64,000 nt of DNA from Botryosphaeria dothidea (taxonomy: Eukaryota > Ascomycota > Dothideomycetes > Botryosphaeriales > Botryosphaeriaceae): assembly GCA_011503125.2 (NCBI GenBank), contig WWBZ02000062.1:434001-498000 (forward strand), read 5' to 3'. The notes beneath the pieces were generated by a model. That model had not been told where the DNA came from. It was given only the letters and a program-made list of their open reading frames with translations, and did no database searches. The position numbers and the translations under genes are program-made. Below are positions 35,918 to 46,567 of this stretch, piece after piece. Position 1 is the first letter of the stretch. Each line of letters starts with the position of its first letter.

Positions 35918-38391
35918 ATGCTTTTCGACCATGAAAGGCAGCAGGTCCCGCTTCTCCAGGGCCTGCTGCAATTGCTGAAGGGACGGAGGGGAAGGACGCT
36001 CGTGCTCGGCCTCTTTCTAGCACTCATCTCTATCTACTTGCTCTTTGATTACGCTGCTGAGGTAAGATTGATTTTGCTGCCAGCTGCTCCGCGTTTCTTG
36101 ACACTTTCGGTCGCGTGTCTGATACCTCATCCCACTGGCTATGATGTCATCGCGCCGTTTGCTGTGCTTGTGCAGTCTACCGTCCTCCTTCTATCATATT
36201 GCATCAATTGCTCGTCAACTGACGCACTCTATAGCATAGCGAAGATTCGCATTCCCTTTCCGATCACCTGGAGTCATGGAGACACTCACGGCCCGGCGCC
36301 GCGGCCGAGACGGCGCAAGACGCTCCTTCAGTCAACGGAACCTCCGAGATGGACGCCCAGCTTAGCTCGACAACGTCTGCTGCACCACCGCTAAAGACCA
36401 AGGTCGGCCCAACCTTCCACCTGCTCATCCCGGCCACCGCGGCCGACTCGAACTTCTGCCGGACCGTCCTGAGCACCATGCTGCTCGAGTACCCGCCGCC
36501 GACCATCATGGGTTACGCCCACTCCGAGGAGAGCACCATCATCGAGGTCGTCCACGAGCACCTGCAGCGCAACCAGGAGATCAAAGACGAGGACCTCGTG
36601 CTCATCGTCGACGGCTACCGCTCCTGGTTCCAGCTGCCGGCGTCGGTGCTGGTGCAGCAGTACGAGGCCGCGCTGGAAGATGCGAATGACCGCCTCAGGC
36701 AGAAGTACGGCACCGTCCGACCCCTGAGCGGCAAGCGCCAGCCGCGCCAGCTGTTCCGGCAGACGGTCTTGTGGGCGGCGGATGAGCACTGCTGGCCGGT
36801 TAAGGACGGCGATGTTGCCTGCACGGCCGTGCCGGAGTCGCCGTTCTTCTGGGATGAGAGTCCCTATGCTAATGCGTCGGAGGAGGCTTCTGCGTATAAC
36901 CCTAAATTTGTCAATTCGGGAACCGTTATTGGACCCGCAAAGGATCTCCGTGCCATCTTTAAGGCGCTGATGGCGAGATCCGCATCGCCGTACGGACGGC
37001 AAGACCTCCAACACACGCTCCAGACGCTCTTCAGCGAGCAGGAGCAGGCGCGTGAGCTGATCCGCCGCTACAACCTAGGCTACTCCGGCCGCCTAATGGA
37101 ATGGTGGTACGGACTCAACCCCAGCGAGAGGCCCCTCCGCAAGACCAACATCACGGTGGCGCCCGGCAAGAACTACGAGTTTGCGATGGGGCTGGACTAC
37201 AACAGCACGCTCTTCCAGTCCATGTCGCCGCCGCACTCGTTCAACGGCGACATCGACTTTGTAAAGAGCGACACGCAGGTGCGCGACACGTACGACTCGG
37301 CCTACACGACCGTCAACCCCAAGACGGGCGCCCGCACCTACTACTCGTCCAACCCGCACAACAACGAGCCCATCCCGCTGCCCGACCCGCTGCTCACCCA
37401 GGGCTCCCCCTACGCCCTCCCCGAGAAGGACGCCCAGGCCGCCGGCGTCCCCGCCAACATGGCGACCGGCCTGACCATCACCGACGACCTGGACGGCCGC
37501 CTCCCCTCCGCCCGCGACGCCCCCTGGAGCCAGCTTTCCCTCGCCCACAACATGCGCGCGCGCTCCGTGCCCGCCGCGCTGCACTTCCCGTCGTTCGCGT
37601 CGATCGCGCGGTCCGCCCGCGGCGCGTCGAGCGGGAACACGACGGCCGAGTCGGACTCTGGGGACAGCGGCGATTCGCTCCAGCTGCGCGACCCCCGCGA
37701 CCAGCTGTGGACGAGCATGTGGTTCCACAAGCACGCGCGGGCGCTACTGCGGCGGTACATGCGGCAGAGCACGGTCAAGGCGTACGAGGACGAGGTGCTG
37801 GAGGATACGACGTGGTGGCGGAGCGACCAGCGCGGCGGGAAGGGAGGGGTGTGGACGGAGGGGAGCGGGGAGTGGTTGGCTTGGGGGGATGTGTGTGCTG
37901 GGTTCGAGGATGAGGTGTTTGGGGATGGGAAGGGCGTTTGGCTTGGGGAGAAGGGGAATGCGGCGGGGGTGAAGGAGGTGGTGGATGATGGGGATGAGGA
38001 TGAAGGAGAAGGTGCGGTTGTGGTGAGCGCGGAGGAGGAGATGGAGAAGGGCGAGGCGATTCCGCCGGCGGTGATGGATAGGATTGGGGGCGGGGCGTTT
38101 GGGGAGGAGCATGGGCCGGGGTATGGGAAGGATGGGGATGAGGAGGAGGAACAGGATGAGAAGACGAAGGAGCCGGATGTTGTGGATGCGGATGGGGATT
38201 TGGTGCCAGGGATGGATAAGAGTGAGGGAAAGAATGAGGAGGATGGCAAAGCGGATGAAGAAGATGGTATCCTGGATTTCGTCGGGGAGGTATGGGATGA
38301 GATCAAGGGCGCGGAGAAGGACCAGGTGGAGAGTATGGACGATGTGTTGAAGCAGATTGACGAGGAGATGACGGAGAGGCTGGCGGTATAA
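35918..38391 (+). CDS. Type II membrane protein with a PLOD/procollagen-type glycosyltransferase-like domain
   Basis: Probable Golgi/ER glycosyltransferase. Exon 1 35918-36061 (ATG in context CGCCACCATGC), intron 36062-36234 (173 bp), exon 2 36235-38391; 766 residues. Exon 1 encodes a cytosolic basic head (LKGRRGRT) and one membrane anchor (LVLGLFLALISIYLLFDY). The luminal domain runs from about residue 95 to 400: VGPTFHLLIPATAADSNFC, a central DLVLIVDGYRSWFQLP, LWAADEHCWP and FVNSGTVIGPAKDLR, which match the general plan of fungal proteins related to the GT domain of lysyl hydroxylases. The C-terminal ~200 residues are very acidic and repetitive (GGGAFGEEHGPG, then DEEEEQDEKT). The donor and acceptor are unknown, and the metal-binding site is judged only from position. 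Confidence 0.75.
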
Positions 38392-39712
38392 AGAAAGAGA
38401 GAGAGTTTACACTACTGCTTACGCTTATTATCCTTGCATTGGGTCTTCTCCTTTCTCCTTTCTCTCCTGGGCCGTGGGACTGTTTCCTTGGGTTTGGGGT
38501 TTGCTCCTATAAGGGATGAACTGTTTTGGCCGCCGAGGGCTGCTTTTCTTTCTCTGTCCCTTTTTTTGTCCTCCTACTAGAGCTTCTCTTCATGATGATT
38601 CGGATGCATGGTTGGCGTCTTACCCTTCTTTGTCTTTTCTTGTATTGTTTTTTGGTGTGGGGGGTGTGGAACTTGCTCCTTCTGGGAGTACATTGAATTG
38701 TTAATGTTAAAAAGAGCTTGTAAGACACTCTTGAGTGAGATATGGCGCTTGGTGATTGGACATGTTGTTTGCTTCCTTACTTGATTCTTCATCTTCCCGT
38801 CTTCTTCAATTCTATCAGGGAACCGATCCCCAAAGAGAGCCGGACGAGGAGGTTGCTTGTTGTTTCAGTGTCCACTAAATATCAGACGTACGCCGCGTCG
38901 AGAGACGCGTCTAAACATAGGGGAAGATTGAGTGCTGTTCGAGGCGAGGGCGGATGGTTGAGAACGGTGTTTGCATGTCGTCGCTCTGTGTGAGCTTTCT
39001 TTTTTCACAATCGGCGATGCCTATGTGTCGATGTGCTTGAGGCCGAAGCCGGATTGGACAGCCAGGCTGAAGTAGGCTTCATTACTGGAATGTGGGTTGG
39101 AAAGACATGTAAAGGTGTTTTGAGCCCTCCTAAGAGGCTTGAGTGGAATTTTGGGTGCCAAAATGGGGGGAAAGTTGAGGGCCCGAGACGTCTTCCATAT
39201 GTGTGCCTTCAAGAGGAGATTGTGGCCACAGAAGTCAGCCTCGAGCGCACTTCACGCCGGCCGAAGGGTCCGATAAATCATGGGCTGAAGGGATGCGACC
39301 GCACTACCCTGGCGCAACGCTGCCCCACAAATCTCAGCTGTGAACCAGATGGGGACCAGATAAGGTTACACAACATCAAAAAGACCGAAGCGTTTTATAT
39401 ATTCACGATTGGTCTTACGCCTACCCCTGCCCGCGCCCAGTCTTCTGACCGCCAGCATCATTCATCCGCAGCCAAGGCTGCAAGGCTGGTCATATCCAGT
39501 AGAGAGGAGTGGAGGGCCCGACCGGCTAGCCGTCTTACTGCGCCTCTCCAGAATTCGACGATCAATAGCCCGCTGAGAACGCCAGAAACATAAATAGCTT
39601 CGAACAGTGCCATTTTGGCTGCATCACAACAGCCCTCACTCCCTGAACATTATTTCAAATTCCATTGTGAAACATCGAGTCCCTTGTACACATACAGGCA
39701 GCATTAGCAGTC
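38392..39712. other. Intergenic, no gene seen
   Basis: T-rich 3' flank of the glycosyltransferase-like gene (38480-38660), then mixed sequence. A 186-codon frame at 39033-39593 lacks motifs and is treated as chance. Confidence 0.5.
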
Positions 39713-39946
39713 ATGTCCTTTTCTACTTCCAACCTAATTTCGCTTATTGGAGTCGTTTTCGCCGTATCTACTGGCGTTGCCGGACTTATCGTATCTTTCC
39801 AAAACTGGAGAGATCAGAAGAGAAAGAACAAAAAAGGTATGACCGACGGCTCTTCATTCATACTGAGAATTAAATGAAAGCCCTCAGATATCGAAGCCGC
39901 CGATCGCGCTTTGAAGTTCGGCATCAGCGTTACATTCAACCATTGA
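39713..39946 (+). CDS. Tiny single-helix membrane protein, family copy A
   Basis: A 60-residue protein in two exons: 39713-39836 and 39888-39946, with a 51 bp intron in phase 1. It starts MSFSTSNLISLIG, has one hydrophobic helix (VVFAVSTGVAGLIVSF), then NWRDQKRKNKK (aromatic plus basic membrane-boundary stretch) and a short second exon, DIEAADRALKFGISVTFNH. No cleavable signal peptide is evident; the helix probably anchors it with the basic tail in the cytosol. Three relatives occur in this window (40385, 60670, 61921) with the same order of parts and an intron at the same place. Function unknown; not recognised as a described family. Confidence 0.65.
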
Positions 39947-40384
39947 TCAGATCGACGTCTGAGTCGGCCGCAAGTCTAGGAAACTTCATGACACTATGTT
40001 ATTATAAGATTCATTTGCTGGTACGTACAAGAGCTGTATGGGATATCTCAAATGAGACTGATAAGTTTCGCAGCTTCGGACATGTCTTTTCCATTTGTTT
40101 CTTTCCTTCTCCATATAGACATGGCGAAGTTCACGGCATAGAGCATGTTGTAAAGTATTTTGGTGACATATACCTAGTCTTCGGGCTTTTTTGGATAGCA
40201 CCCACCACTGCATAGCACACTCGAGAGCCTAGTTCTCAACTTTTTGGGGGAGAAGATAGACGTGAGCACATAAAAAGTCTCCAAAATTCCGTGTTTGGTG
40301 AATCATGAATCACAAAGAAGCAGCAGACAAGGTTTCGAAAGTCTGTTGAACGATCCTCAAATCCCGCGTCCACAGTTGACGGCC

Positions 40385-40595
40385 ATGTCTTTCTCAATCT
40401 CAACCCCTGATTTCCCTCGTGAGGGTAATCATCACTACAATGATTGCCATCGCTGGGCTCGCTGTATCGTTACGAAGCTGGCAAGATCAGAAAAAGGGGA
40501 TGCAAAGAGGTATGGTCTCTGGCATTGTATTCTATAACCCCTCCGCTAAATAAAAGATCGCAGACCTCGAAACCGAGGGTGGCAAAGTCATGTAA
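40385..40595 (+). pseudogene. Tiny membrane-protein family, copy B (frameshifted)
   Basis: Same arrangement as copy A: start MSFSIS, then, after a one-base slip near 40403, the hydrophobic helix (IAIAGLAVSLRSW) followed by QDQKKGMQR, a 54 bp intron (40510-40563) and a second exon DLETEGGKVM with a stop. With the slip, the continuous frame from the ATG reads out of register, so this copy is probably inactive unless the ATG in use is internal. It is a tandem neighbour of copy A, 438 bp downstream. Confidence 0.6.
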
Positions 40596-40738
40596 TTGAG
40601 TTCCCCCTTTGGATTGAATAGCACCATGTTGAGGGAGGATTAGATACAAGTTACATAATGTCACTGGATACTCCTCCGCGCGAGCAACACAACTCCCATC
40701 ACGACCACATCCATCCATCACATCGTCTCCCTCGCAAG

Positions 40739-40757
40739 TAACACACACACACACACA
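40739..40757. repeat. (CA)n microsatellite
   Basis: About nine uninterrupted CA units downstream of copy B. Simple-sequence repeat, no other content. Confidence 0.8.
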
Positions 40758-40883
40758 TCTTTCCCATCCAAGCCAATGATGGCCTTTGAGCTTGAAGAAG
40801 ACGATTGTTTTCAGTGTTTATATGGCTAACGTAAAGAGCTTTGTTGGATATCGAGGCTGGGGAGAGAACTGTTTGGAGGTGAT

Positions 40884-40969
40884 CCAGAGTGGAAGCATTC
40901 ATCTGGACACAAGTGTTTCAAAACAGCAAGGACAAAAGCATGCAAATGACTGCTTCAACTCCCCACGAT
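40884..40969. repeat. MITE-like element
   Basis: Left end CCAGAGTGGAAGCATTCATC then TGGACACAAGTGTTT; right end GCAAATGACTGCTTCAACTC then CCCACGATG. Same family as the 29 and 34 kb copies, with TCCGGAC changed to TCTGGAC at the left end. Confidence 0.75.
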
Positions 40970-41727
40970 GAGAGAACCATGTTCACGAAGGTAAGGATTC
41001 TTTTTTGCCGCAACGCTAACAGACACTACAAAATACAGATCCCGCGAGACGGAGGTAAGGTATGGTCAGGTATGTAAGCATGGTAAGAAGAACAAGAATC
41101 AGTGAATTACGAAGAGCTCTGAGCGGTCAGACACAAGCGTTCACACCATTTCCGGAAAAAAGAGATACCGAGATCGAGATGAAAGATGGAGGGCCACACA
41201 GACACAGCACCGATAGAAGAGAAGGGAAAGACAAGACTCACGTTTTCAAAGGGAGGTTGTTCATCCACTTTTATATGAATTTTGTTCCGGAGAAAAAGAA
41301 GAAGAATTTTAAGAAAAGTAGTAGCCAGGTTAGAGTGAGTTGTAGCAAGGGGATTTCCCCCCTCCAATAGGAACACACCCAGAATAATCATCTAAACGCT
41401 AATCTCTTTTTCCCCTTTCCCCTAGTAGATGAGAAACGGAAGCTCAGAGAAGTGAGAAAAGAAACCAAATCAAGGAGACAAGAAAAAAAAAGAACAGAAA
41501 TCTCTTGCGATTCGCTCCCATGCTATAAAGAAACGAAAAAACTCTCCGCCAGAGCAAACTGATAAGAAAAGGAGATAAGATCGCTTCAGCCTCGCTTATA
41601 AAAAGGATCCGCGAACCCCAACAGAATAGAGTATAACTGGGAAGAAGAGACGACAACAGCAACGCTTCGCTCGCTTGCGTTTTTTCCAGTGCTGACGGAC
41701 TAATTTCTCAAACTACCAACAACCCGC

Positions 41728-41759
<32 letters not shown>

Positions 41760-42432
41760 ATGAACGCTTGCCTTCTTGTTCAAGATGCCCAGTAATAGAA
41801 AAGAGAAATGAAAAGGGGAAAAACAAAGTCTTCCTCCGCCGTGCAACCCAAAAAGCCAAAGGAAAACAATGACAAGGAAACAATCTCCCCGTGAGACATC
41901 TTTGATAATAAACAGAAAAAGCGATAAACACTTGGGGAGATTGGCCCACGGTTTCAGAACAAATGAAAGAGGGAAGAGCAGGAGACTACTTCCAACGCCT
42001 CGAACGCCGTGCGCTGCTTTGGTGGAGAGAGAATAAGATGCGATTTGGGGAACAAGAAAAGTTTGCGGTAATGGCTTGGACATAGGGAACAAAAACAACC
42101 AAAAGTTGTAATATAGGGATGTGTTTGAGTGTGAAAAACATCGCTGCGTTGGTGGTATGTCATGACAACAACATAGGTGGGAAAGCCCAATATGGTGATT
42201 GGGCAAGGCAACCCCGGCTGTTTACAACATTCGGAACGGAAGATGAGTGTACGGGAGCATGATGTTAGTCGCGGTTCTATGTCGCAGAGCAGAGCAGATT
42301 AGAGTAGTAAGTCCGAAGAAGTAACAGACGAGGTTCCTGGAAAAGAGCCACGGATGCGGAATTTTTGTTTTTGTGAGCGACCGATCAACAAAGAAGTGCT
42401 GTAGGCTCGCCATGGACAATGCTTGGCTTCAT
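40970..42432. other. 3' flank of the kinase gene; (CA)n tract
   Basis: Non-coding on both strands apart from chance frames. A (CA)n microsatellite of about 13 units lies at 41733-41759. A/G-rich purine tracts occupy 41280-41330 and 41450-41500, probably the transcribed 3' UTR of the minus-strand kinase. Confidence 0.5.
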
Positions 42433-45108
42433 TCAAAAGACAGCCGCTAAACCGTTCTTCGAGTGACGCTTGCTAAATCTCTTTCTGCCTTTGATCGAGC
42501 CGCTGTCATCATGATCGCCCTTGCGGAGATGCCTTGAGGATGGGATGTTCACTCCATCAAGCGCAGAGTCGCCACCTAGAGTGCTTGCTGGGCTTGAAAT
42601 TGTTGAGCTCAGTTCGTTGAATGTCGAGTCGCCAGAATAGGAACTTGCCATACTCTGAGAATTCGCAAAATCTTTCGCTTGTTCCAAAGCATCGAGCCAT
42701 TCCTGCGCTGTATACTTGCTGCCCTCAGGGTCGCTGGGAGTCGCCTTAGGATCCTCGAAGATGAGATGCTTATCCTTCTGTACTCGTATCAGTTCCGTCG
42801 GGATTTTTCTGAACGCACTCTGTACGCTTACCGTGTCGATACACCAGGCGGTGATGCCCTTGGAATCCTTGTAGCTCCTCCATGCGGTTCCCTCGCCCAA
42901 GAGCGACAGGTCCATCTTGGCCTTCTTCTCTTCGCCACCGGCAGCGGCAAGGATAAGTCGAGCTGCCGACGTGATCATGACGAGACGTTGGCGCTTTTTG
43001 GTGGTGTTTCCTCCAAAGAATCGTGAAAACTTCTTCGGTGCTTCCGAAGATTCTCCATGAGGACTGTGCGGTGCTGGTGCGGAGGTGACCATAAGGTTGC
43101 CAAGCTTCAATATCCGTTCGTTGTTCCGGGTGAGAACAGGCGACCAATCGATATCAAGCTGGCTGGGAGGGGGAAGTTCGGTAATGACGCGGGCGGAAGG
43201 TCGGGGTGGGTTGTTGCTCGACGAAGGGACGGGCCGAGGAGCGCTGTAAGGGGTCATGTGTGGAGGTAATGAGCTGGCATGTCCGTTCAGCTTGATTGGT
43301 CCAGGCGGTGGAGGTTGGTAGGGCTTCAGTCGAGGGGCCTTTTGCTTCCATAGGCCCCGCCCCCACTGGATACCATCAAAGAAACGATGAGACTTGATAT
43401 GCTCAATGGGCAACCTCTTGGCGGGATCCAAAACTAGTAACCGCTCAACCAGATCACGGGCTGCTTCCGGAAACTGGTCGGGGAATGTGTACTCCAGGTT
43501 GACAATCTTTTGGAATGTCTGGTACTCATTGCCGGCCTTGAACGGCGGCCGCCCGGAGAGAAGCTGGTACACTATGCATCCGAAAGCCCACAAATCACTG
43601 GCCTTGCAAGCATTCTTATCCGTCAAAAGCTCAGGACTGACGTATTCTGCGGTGCCGACGAATGATTCTGCTCGGTCATGCTCAACACCATCAAGGGGAT
43701 CTCCAGCTGTTGGTGCTTCGGCGTTGGTTGGTTGTTGTGGGTTTGGGTTGTTGAGAATCTTGGCAGTGCCAAAATCCGTGATTTTGACGTGCATCTGGTC
43801 GTCCAGGAGTACGTTCTCCGGCTTGAGATCTCTGTGTATGATTCCACGCGAGTGCATATAGTCGATGGCATCCAAAATCTGCGCACCATAATACCTCGCA
43901 CACTCTTCATCAAACGTGCCCATCTTCTTGAGGAAACCTAGAAGCTCGCCTCCTGTGGCCAAATCCAGCACAAAGTACAAAGACCTCTCGTCTTGAAACG
44001 TGTAGTAGAGGCGAACAATTCCGGGATGCTCGGTTAACCGGTTCAGCGTATCCTTCTCAATATTCACGTACTTGACCTTCTTCTCTTTGATAATGTGCCG
44101 TTTGTCCAGGACCTTGATAGCATATTCTCGTAGTGTCTGTCGGTCCGTAGCGGCCAACACCGTACTGTAAGAACCTTCGCCTAACGTCCTCCCAAAGTTG
44201 AAGTCCTTGACGCCCTTCTTGACCACTCTTGAGACGGGTTTACCGTTCGGATCCATTTCCTGCTGGACTCTAACCGCCGCACCCTTTTCTTTCCACTCCT
44301 CACTGCTCTGGGGCATAGGTGCATCAGGGCCATAGGCAGGACCGGGTCCCATGGGGCTCCTTCGTGAGCTGCGCCTGGGCGGAAGAGGCCCGTTCCCGCC
44401 TAGTTGCTGGTGTGGCTGCCGGTAGGATCGGCTGGGTTCTCTTGTTGGAAGACCTGCTGCCTGCATTGCGGCTGCAGCCGCTCTGGAACTACTCCTGCTG
44501 ATGCCGGGAGCGGAAGGTAGCGTCATGCCAACATCATTGTACCGGTATGATCCCTGCATGGAAACGCCGGAGCCAGTAGAGGCATTGGGATGGCTGTAGA
44601 GAGTTGAAGTGGGCCGAGATGAGGCGGTGGACGGAGCGTAGCTGCGGGACGGATTTGAAGGGCCGGAGGTAGAGTATAGGGCTTGAGACGGCAGGAGGGT
44701 GGCGGGAGTCGCGGCGGAGGGCAGGCTCTGCATGGACTGGCGGTGCTGTAGGCGTGCGGAGGACTGCGAGCGGTCGTCCGGGACGGGGGGTGTTTGACTC
44801 TTGGGGAGGGCGAGTGAGGTCTGGCTCGTGGAGAAGGCGCCCGGGTTGAAGTCGAGGGAAGAGGCCGAGGACTCGGTCGGGATGGGCTGGAGGAGGTGCG
44901 AGAGCTCCTGGCTGTCCTTGGGCTCCTGGGGACCGTCGGGCTGGGTGACGGTGTGTGAGGACGAGGCGGAGGAGGCTATGGGCTGTTCTGGCAGCGCGAT
45001 AGGGTCTTCTTGGGCCGGGGCGGGCGGCGGAGAAGGGGTACTATCATCGTCCGGGTTGGCGATGCGCAGGCCGCCCAGCGACTGGGACAGGCTGATGTCG
45101 CCGCTCAT
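42433..45108 (-). CDS. PDK1/Pkh-type AGC protein kinase
   Basis: Orthologue of 3-phosphoinositide-dependent kinase 1 (yeast Pkh1/2), which phosphorylates the activation loop of AGC kinases (Ypk, Pkc1, Sch9) in the sphingolipid/eisosome and cell-integrity pathways. Start taken as the ATG at 45108 (MSGDISLSQS); an ATG at 45156 would add 16 residues. A 54 bp in-frame intron (42778-42831, GTAAGC...CAG) lies inside the PH-like domain; the spliced length is 873. N-terminal 300 residues disordered. Kinase domain about 300-570: GEGSYSTV, YAIKVLDK, HRDLKPEN (about 424), DFGTAKI (about 443), activation loop SFVGTAEYVSPELL, FKAGNEYQTFQKIV. PH-like domain about 700-795: RLVMITSAARLILAAAG and YTAQEWLDALEQA. 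All catalytic residues are present. The presence of an NCE102-like gene in the same window fits the eisosome theme but may be chance. Confidence 0.95.
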   Translation of the reverse strand: MSGDISLSQSLGGLRIANPDDDSTPSPPPAPAQEDPIALPEQPIASSASSSHTVTQPDGPQEPKDSQELSHLLQPIPTESSASSLDFNPGAFSTSQTSLALPKSQTPPVPDDRSQSSARLQHRQSMQSLPSAATPATLLPSQALYSTSGPSNPSRSYAPSTASSRPTSTLYSHPNASTGSGVSMQGSYRYNDVGMTLPSAPGISRSSSRAAAAAMQAAGLPTREPSRSYRQPHQQLGGNGPLPPRRSSRRSPMGPGPAYGPDAPMPQSSEEWKEKGAAVRVQQEMDPNGKPVSRVVKKGVKDFNFGRTLGEGSYSTVLAATDRQTLREYAIKVLDKRHIIKEKKVKYVNIEKDTLNRLTEHPGIVRLYYTFQDERSLYFVLDLATGGELLGFLKKMGTFDEECARYYGAQILDAIDYMHSRGIIHRDLKPENVLLDDQMHVKITDFGTAKILNNPNPQQPTNAEAPTAGDPLDGVEHDRAESFVGTAEYVSPELLTDKNACKASDLWAFGCIVYQLLSGRPPFKAGNEYQTFQKIVNLEYTFPDQFPEAARDLVERLLVLDPAKRLPIEHIKSHRFFDGIQWGRGLWKQKAPRLKPYQPPPPGPIKLNGHASSLPPHMTPYSAPRPVPSSSNNPPRPSARVITELPPPSQLDIDWSPVLTRNNERILKLGNLMVTSAPAPHSPHGESSEAPKKFSRFFGGNTTKKRQRLVMITSAARLILAAAGGEEKKAKMDLSLLGEGTAWRSYKDSKGITAWCIDTVSVQSAFRKIPTELIRVQKDKHLIFEDPKATPSDPEGSKYTAQEWLDALEQAKDFANSQSMASSYSGDSTFNELSSTISSPASTLGGDSALDGVNIPSSRHLRKGDHDDSGSIKGRKRFSKRHSKNGLAAVF

Positions 45109-46567
45109 GGTCGCGCTGGGTCGGGGGTCGCAGGACACGGGCGGAAACGGAGGCAATGAGGACTGCGGCGGGCAGCCGGGGCTGGGGTGGTGGGCGTGGG
45201 CGCGAGGTGGAGGAGCGAGTCGGTGGGCGGTCGTGTGTGGTGGAGGCTACGTCTCGAATGGCGGCGACATCCAGGCGCTTTGGCTGCTCTGGGGGGAGCA
45301 GGCGGGCCGTTGGAGCTGGGCGCGACCAGCGGAGAGAGGTGTGGGATTGCAGCCGGTGTGCCTGGCTCTGGGTGTAGGTTGTCGCAGCCAAGCTTGGCGT
45401 GCCCGGAGCGATCTCGTCGTTTGGGAGGCCTCAGCCCCCTGACAGCTGCCAGCCTACTCGTGCCTACGTATGCGCGTGCGTGCGCGCTGTTGGGCCCCGA
45501 TCAACGAACCGCTCCGCTCCGCCTGCCTTGCGCTGCCTGCGAGAGCGAGCGTCCTTGGCCCTCCTCCACTGCGCTGCCCGCCGGCGCCTCCCAGCGCTGA
45601 CAGCGCAGCAGCGAGCGCGGTGCAGCCCATCGCATCGCAGCGCCGCCAGCGCCCGTCGCCCGCGGGCCCAGTCTGCCGTGTGCCGTTACCTGCCCGACGG
45701 CGGCCAATATTGACGAGCCAACTGCACTGCACCACCCGAGCTAACAGCAGCCGCTCACGGCCCACTTCCCACCTCTGTCGCAGTCGCTGCCCGCCAGAGA
45801 CCTTGCCGCCAGTCCTGTTGTCCGGCCACCCGCACCACCTCCGCCCGGCCAAGGCCCTCTATCGTCCGGACACGCCACTCCTCCGCGGCGCTGCACTCTC
45901 CAGATACCGCCGTCCCGGGTTCCCATAGGCTGTTCAAGGTGGCGGTTCTCGCGTGCGCTGTGCAAGGCACGCAGATTCCTCCGCCTGCTGCTGCGCCTTC
46001 ATGCGCCCATCATGCCACCCTCCAGCCCACCGTCTTCTGCAGCCTCACCTCAACTCCATGCGACATGACCGCCATTCATCCAGACCTTAATGTCCATGTC
46101 TTGCCGTGGGGAGTGGAAGCATTCGTCCGGACGCAAATGTCCACGAAAAATGCCTTTTCCATGGGGAGTGGAAGCATTCGTCTGGGCGTAAATGTAATCA
46201 GTCGACGCTCCTTAACAACACTTGCAGCCCTATGCAAGTATTTGATATAGGTGATGTCCCCCATCGGTTGTGCTCCTGTCCGAGGTGGCCTGCCAGCTCC
46301 AAAAATCCAATTGATTGGCCTCACACACCCGAAGTCTCGTCAACTCCATTCCCAAGCTACCTCGCCCTCCCGTCATTGGCAACGCCCGTCGGCATGTTCC
46401 GCACTACTTTTTTTTTTTTCAGGAAAGAGCCACTTCCTGTTTGGGTGTGGGAAGGTGAAGCCCTCTGCAACACGCCTTCCTTGTATGGTGGTGGTTTATA
46501 TGAATACATTCCATGTCTCAGACACCGTCTCTACCAACCGTCAAACAATTGCTGGACCGCGGTCGAG
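45109..46567. other. Promoter region of kinase and of the Ser-rich gene; repeat array
   Basis: The GC-rich divergent promoter region of the kinase gene (45.1-45.9 kb) yields long chance frames. The tandem repeat array at 46070-46192 follows. A 25-codon ORF starts at 46513 (MSQTPSLPTVKQLLDRG) in another frame than the next gene; it may be a uORF or a mis-phased first exon. Confidence 0.5.
46070..46192 (+). repeat. Array of MITE-family ends in the same orientation
   Basis: Three successive units in one orientation: a truncated one (CATTCATCCAGACCTTAATG then TCC, 46074-46097), a full left end (GGGGAGTGGAAGCATTCGTC then CGGACGCAAATGTCC, from 46107), and another full left end (GGGGAGTGGAAGCATTCGTC then TGGGCGTAAATG, from 46161). 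The unit spacing is about 54 bp between the second and third. Unlike the other loci, no inverted right end follows. Confidence 0.75.

Noticed and set aside
39033..39593. 186-codon frame
   Set aside because: No motif, no homologous look, no splice-consistent extension; probably chance.
46106..46567. Upstream part of the long frame of the Ser-rich gene
   Set aside because: Begins with GTG, not ATG, inside the repeat array; kept only as a possible fusion, not as the gene start.
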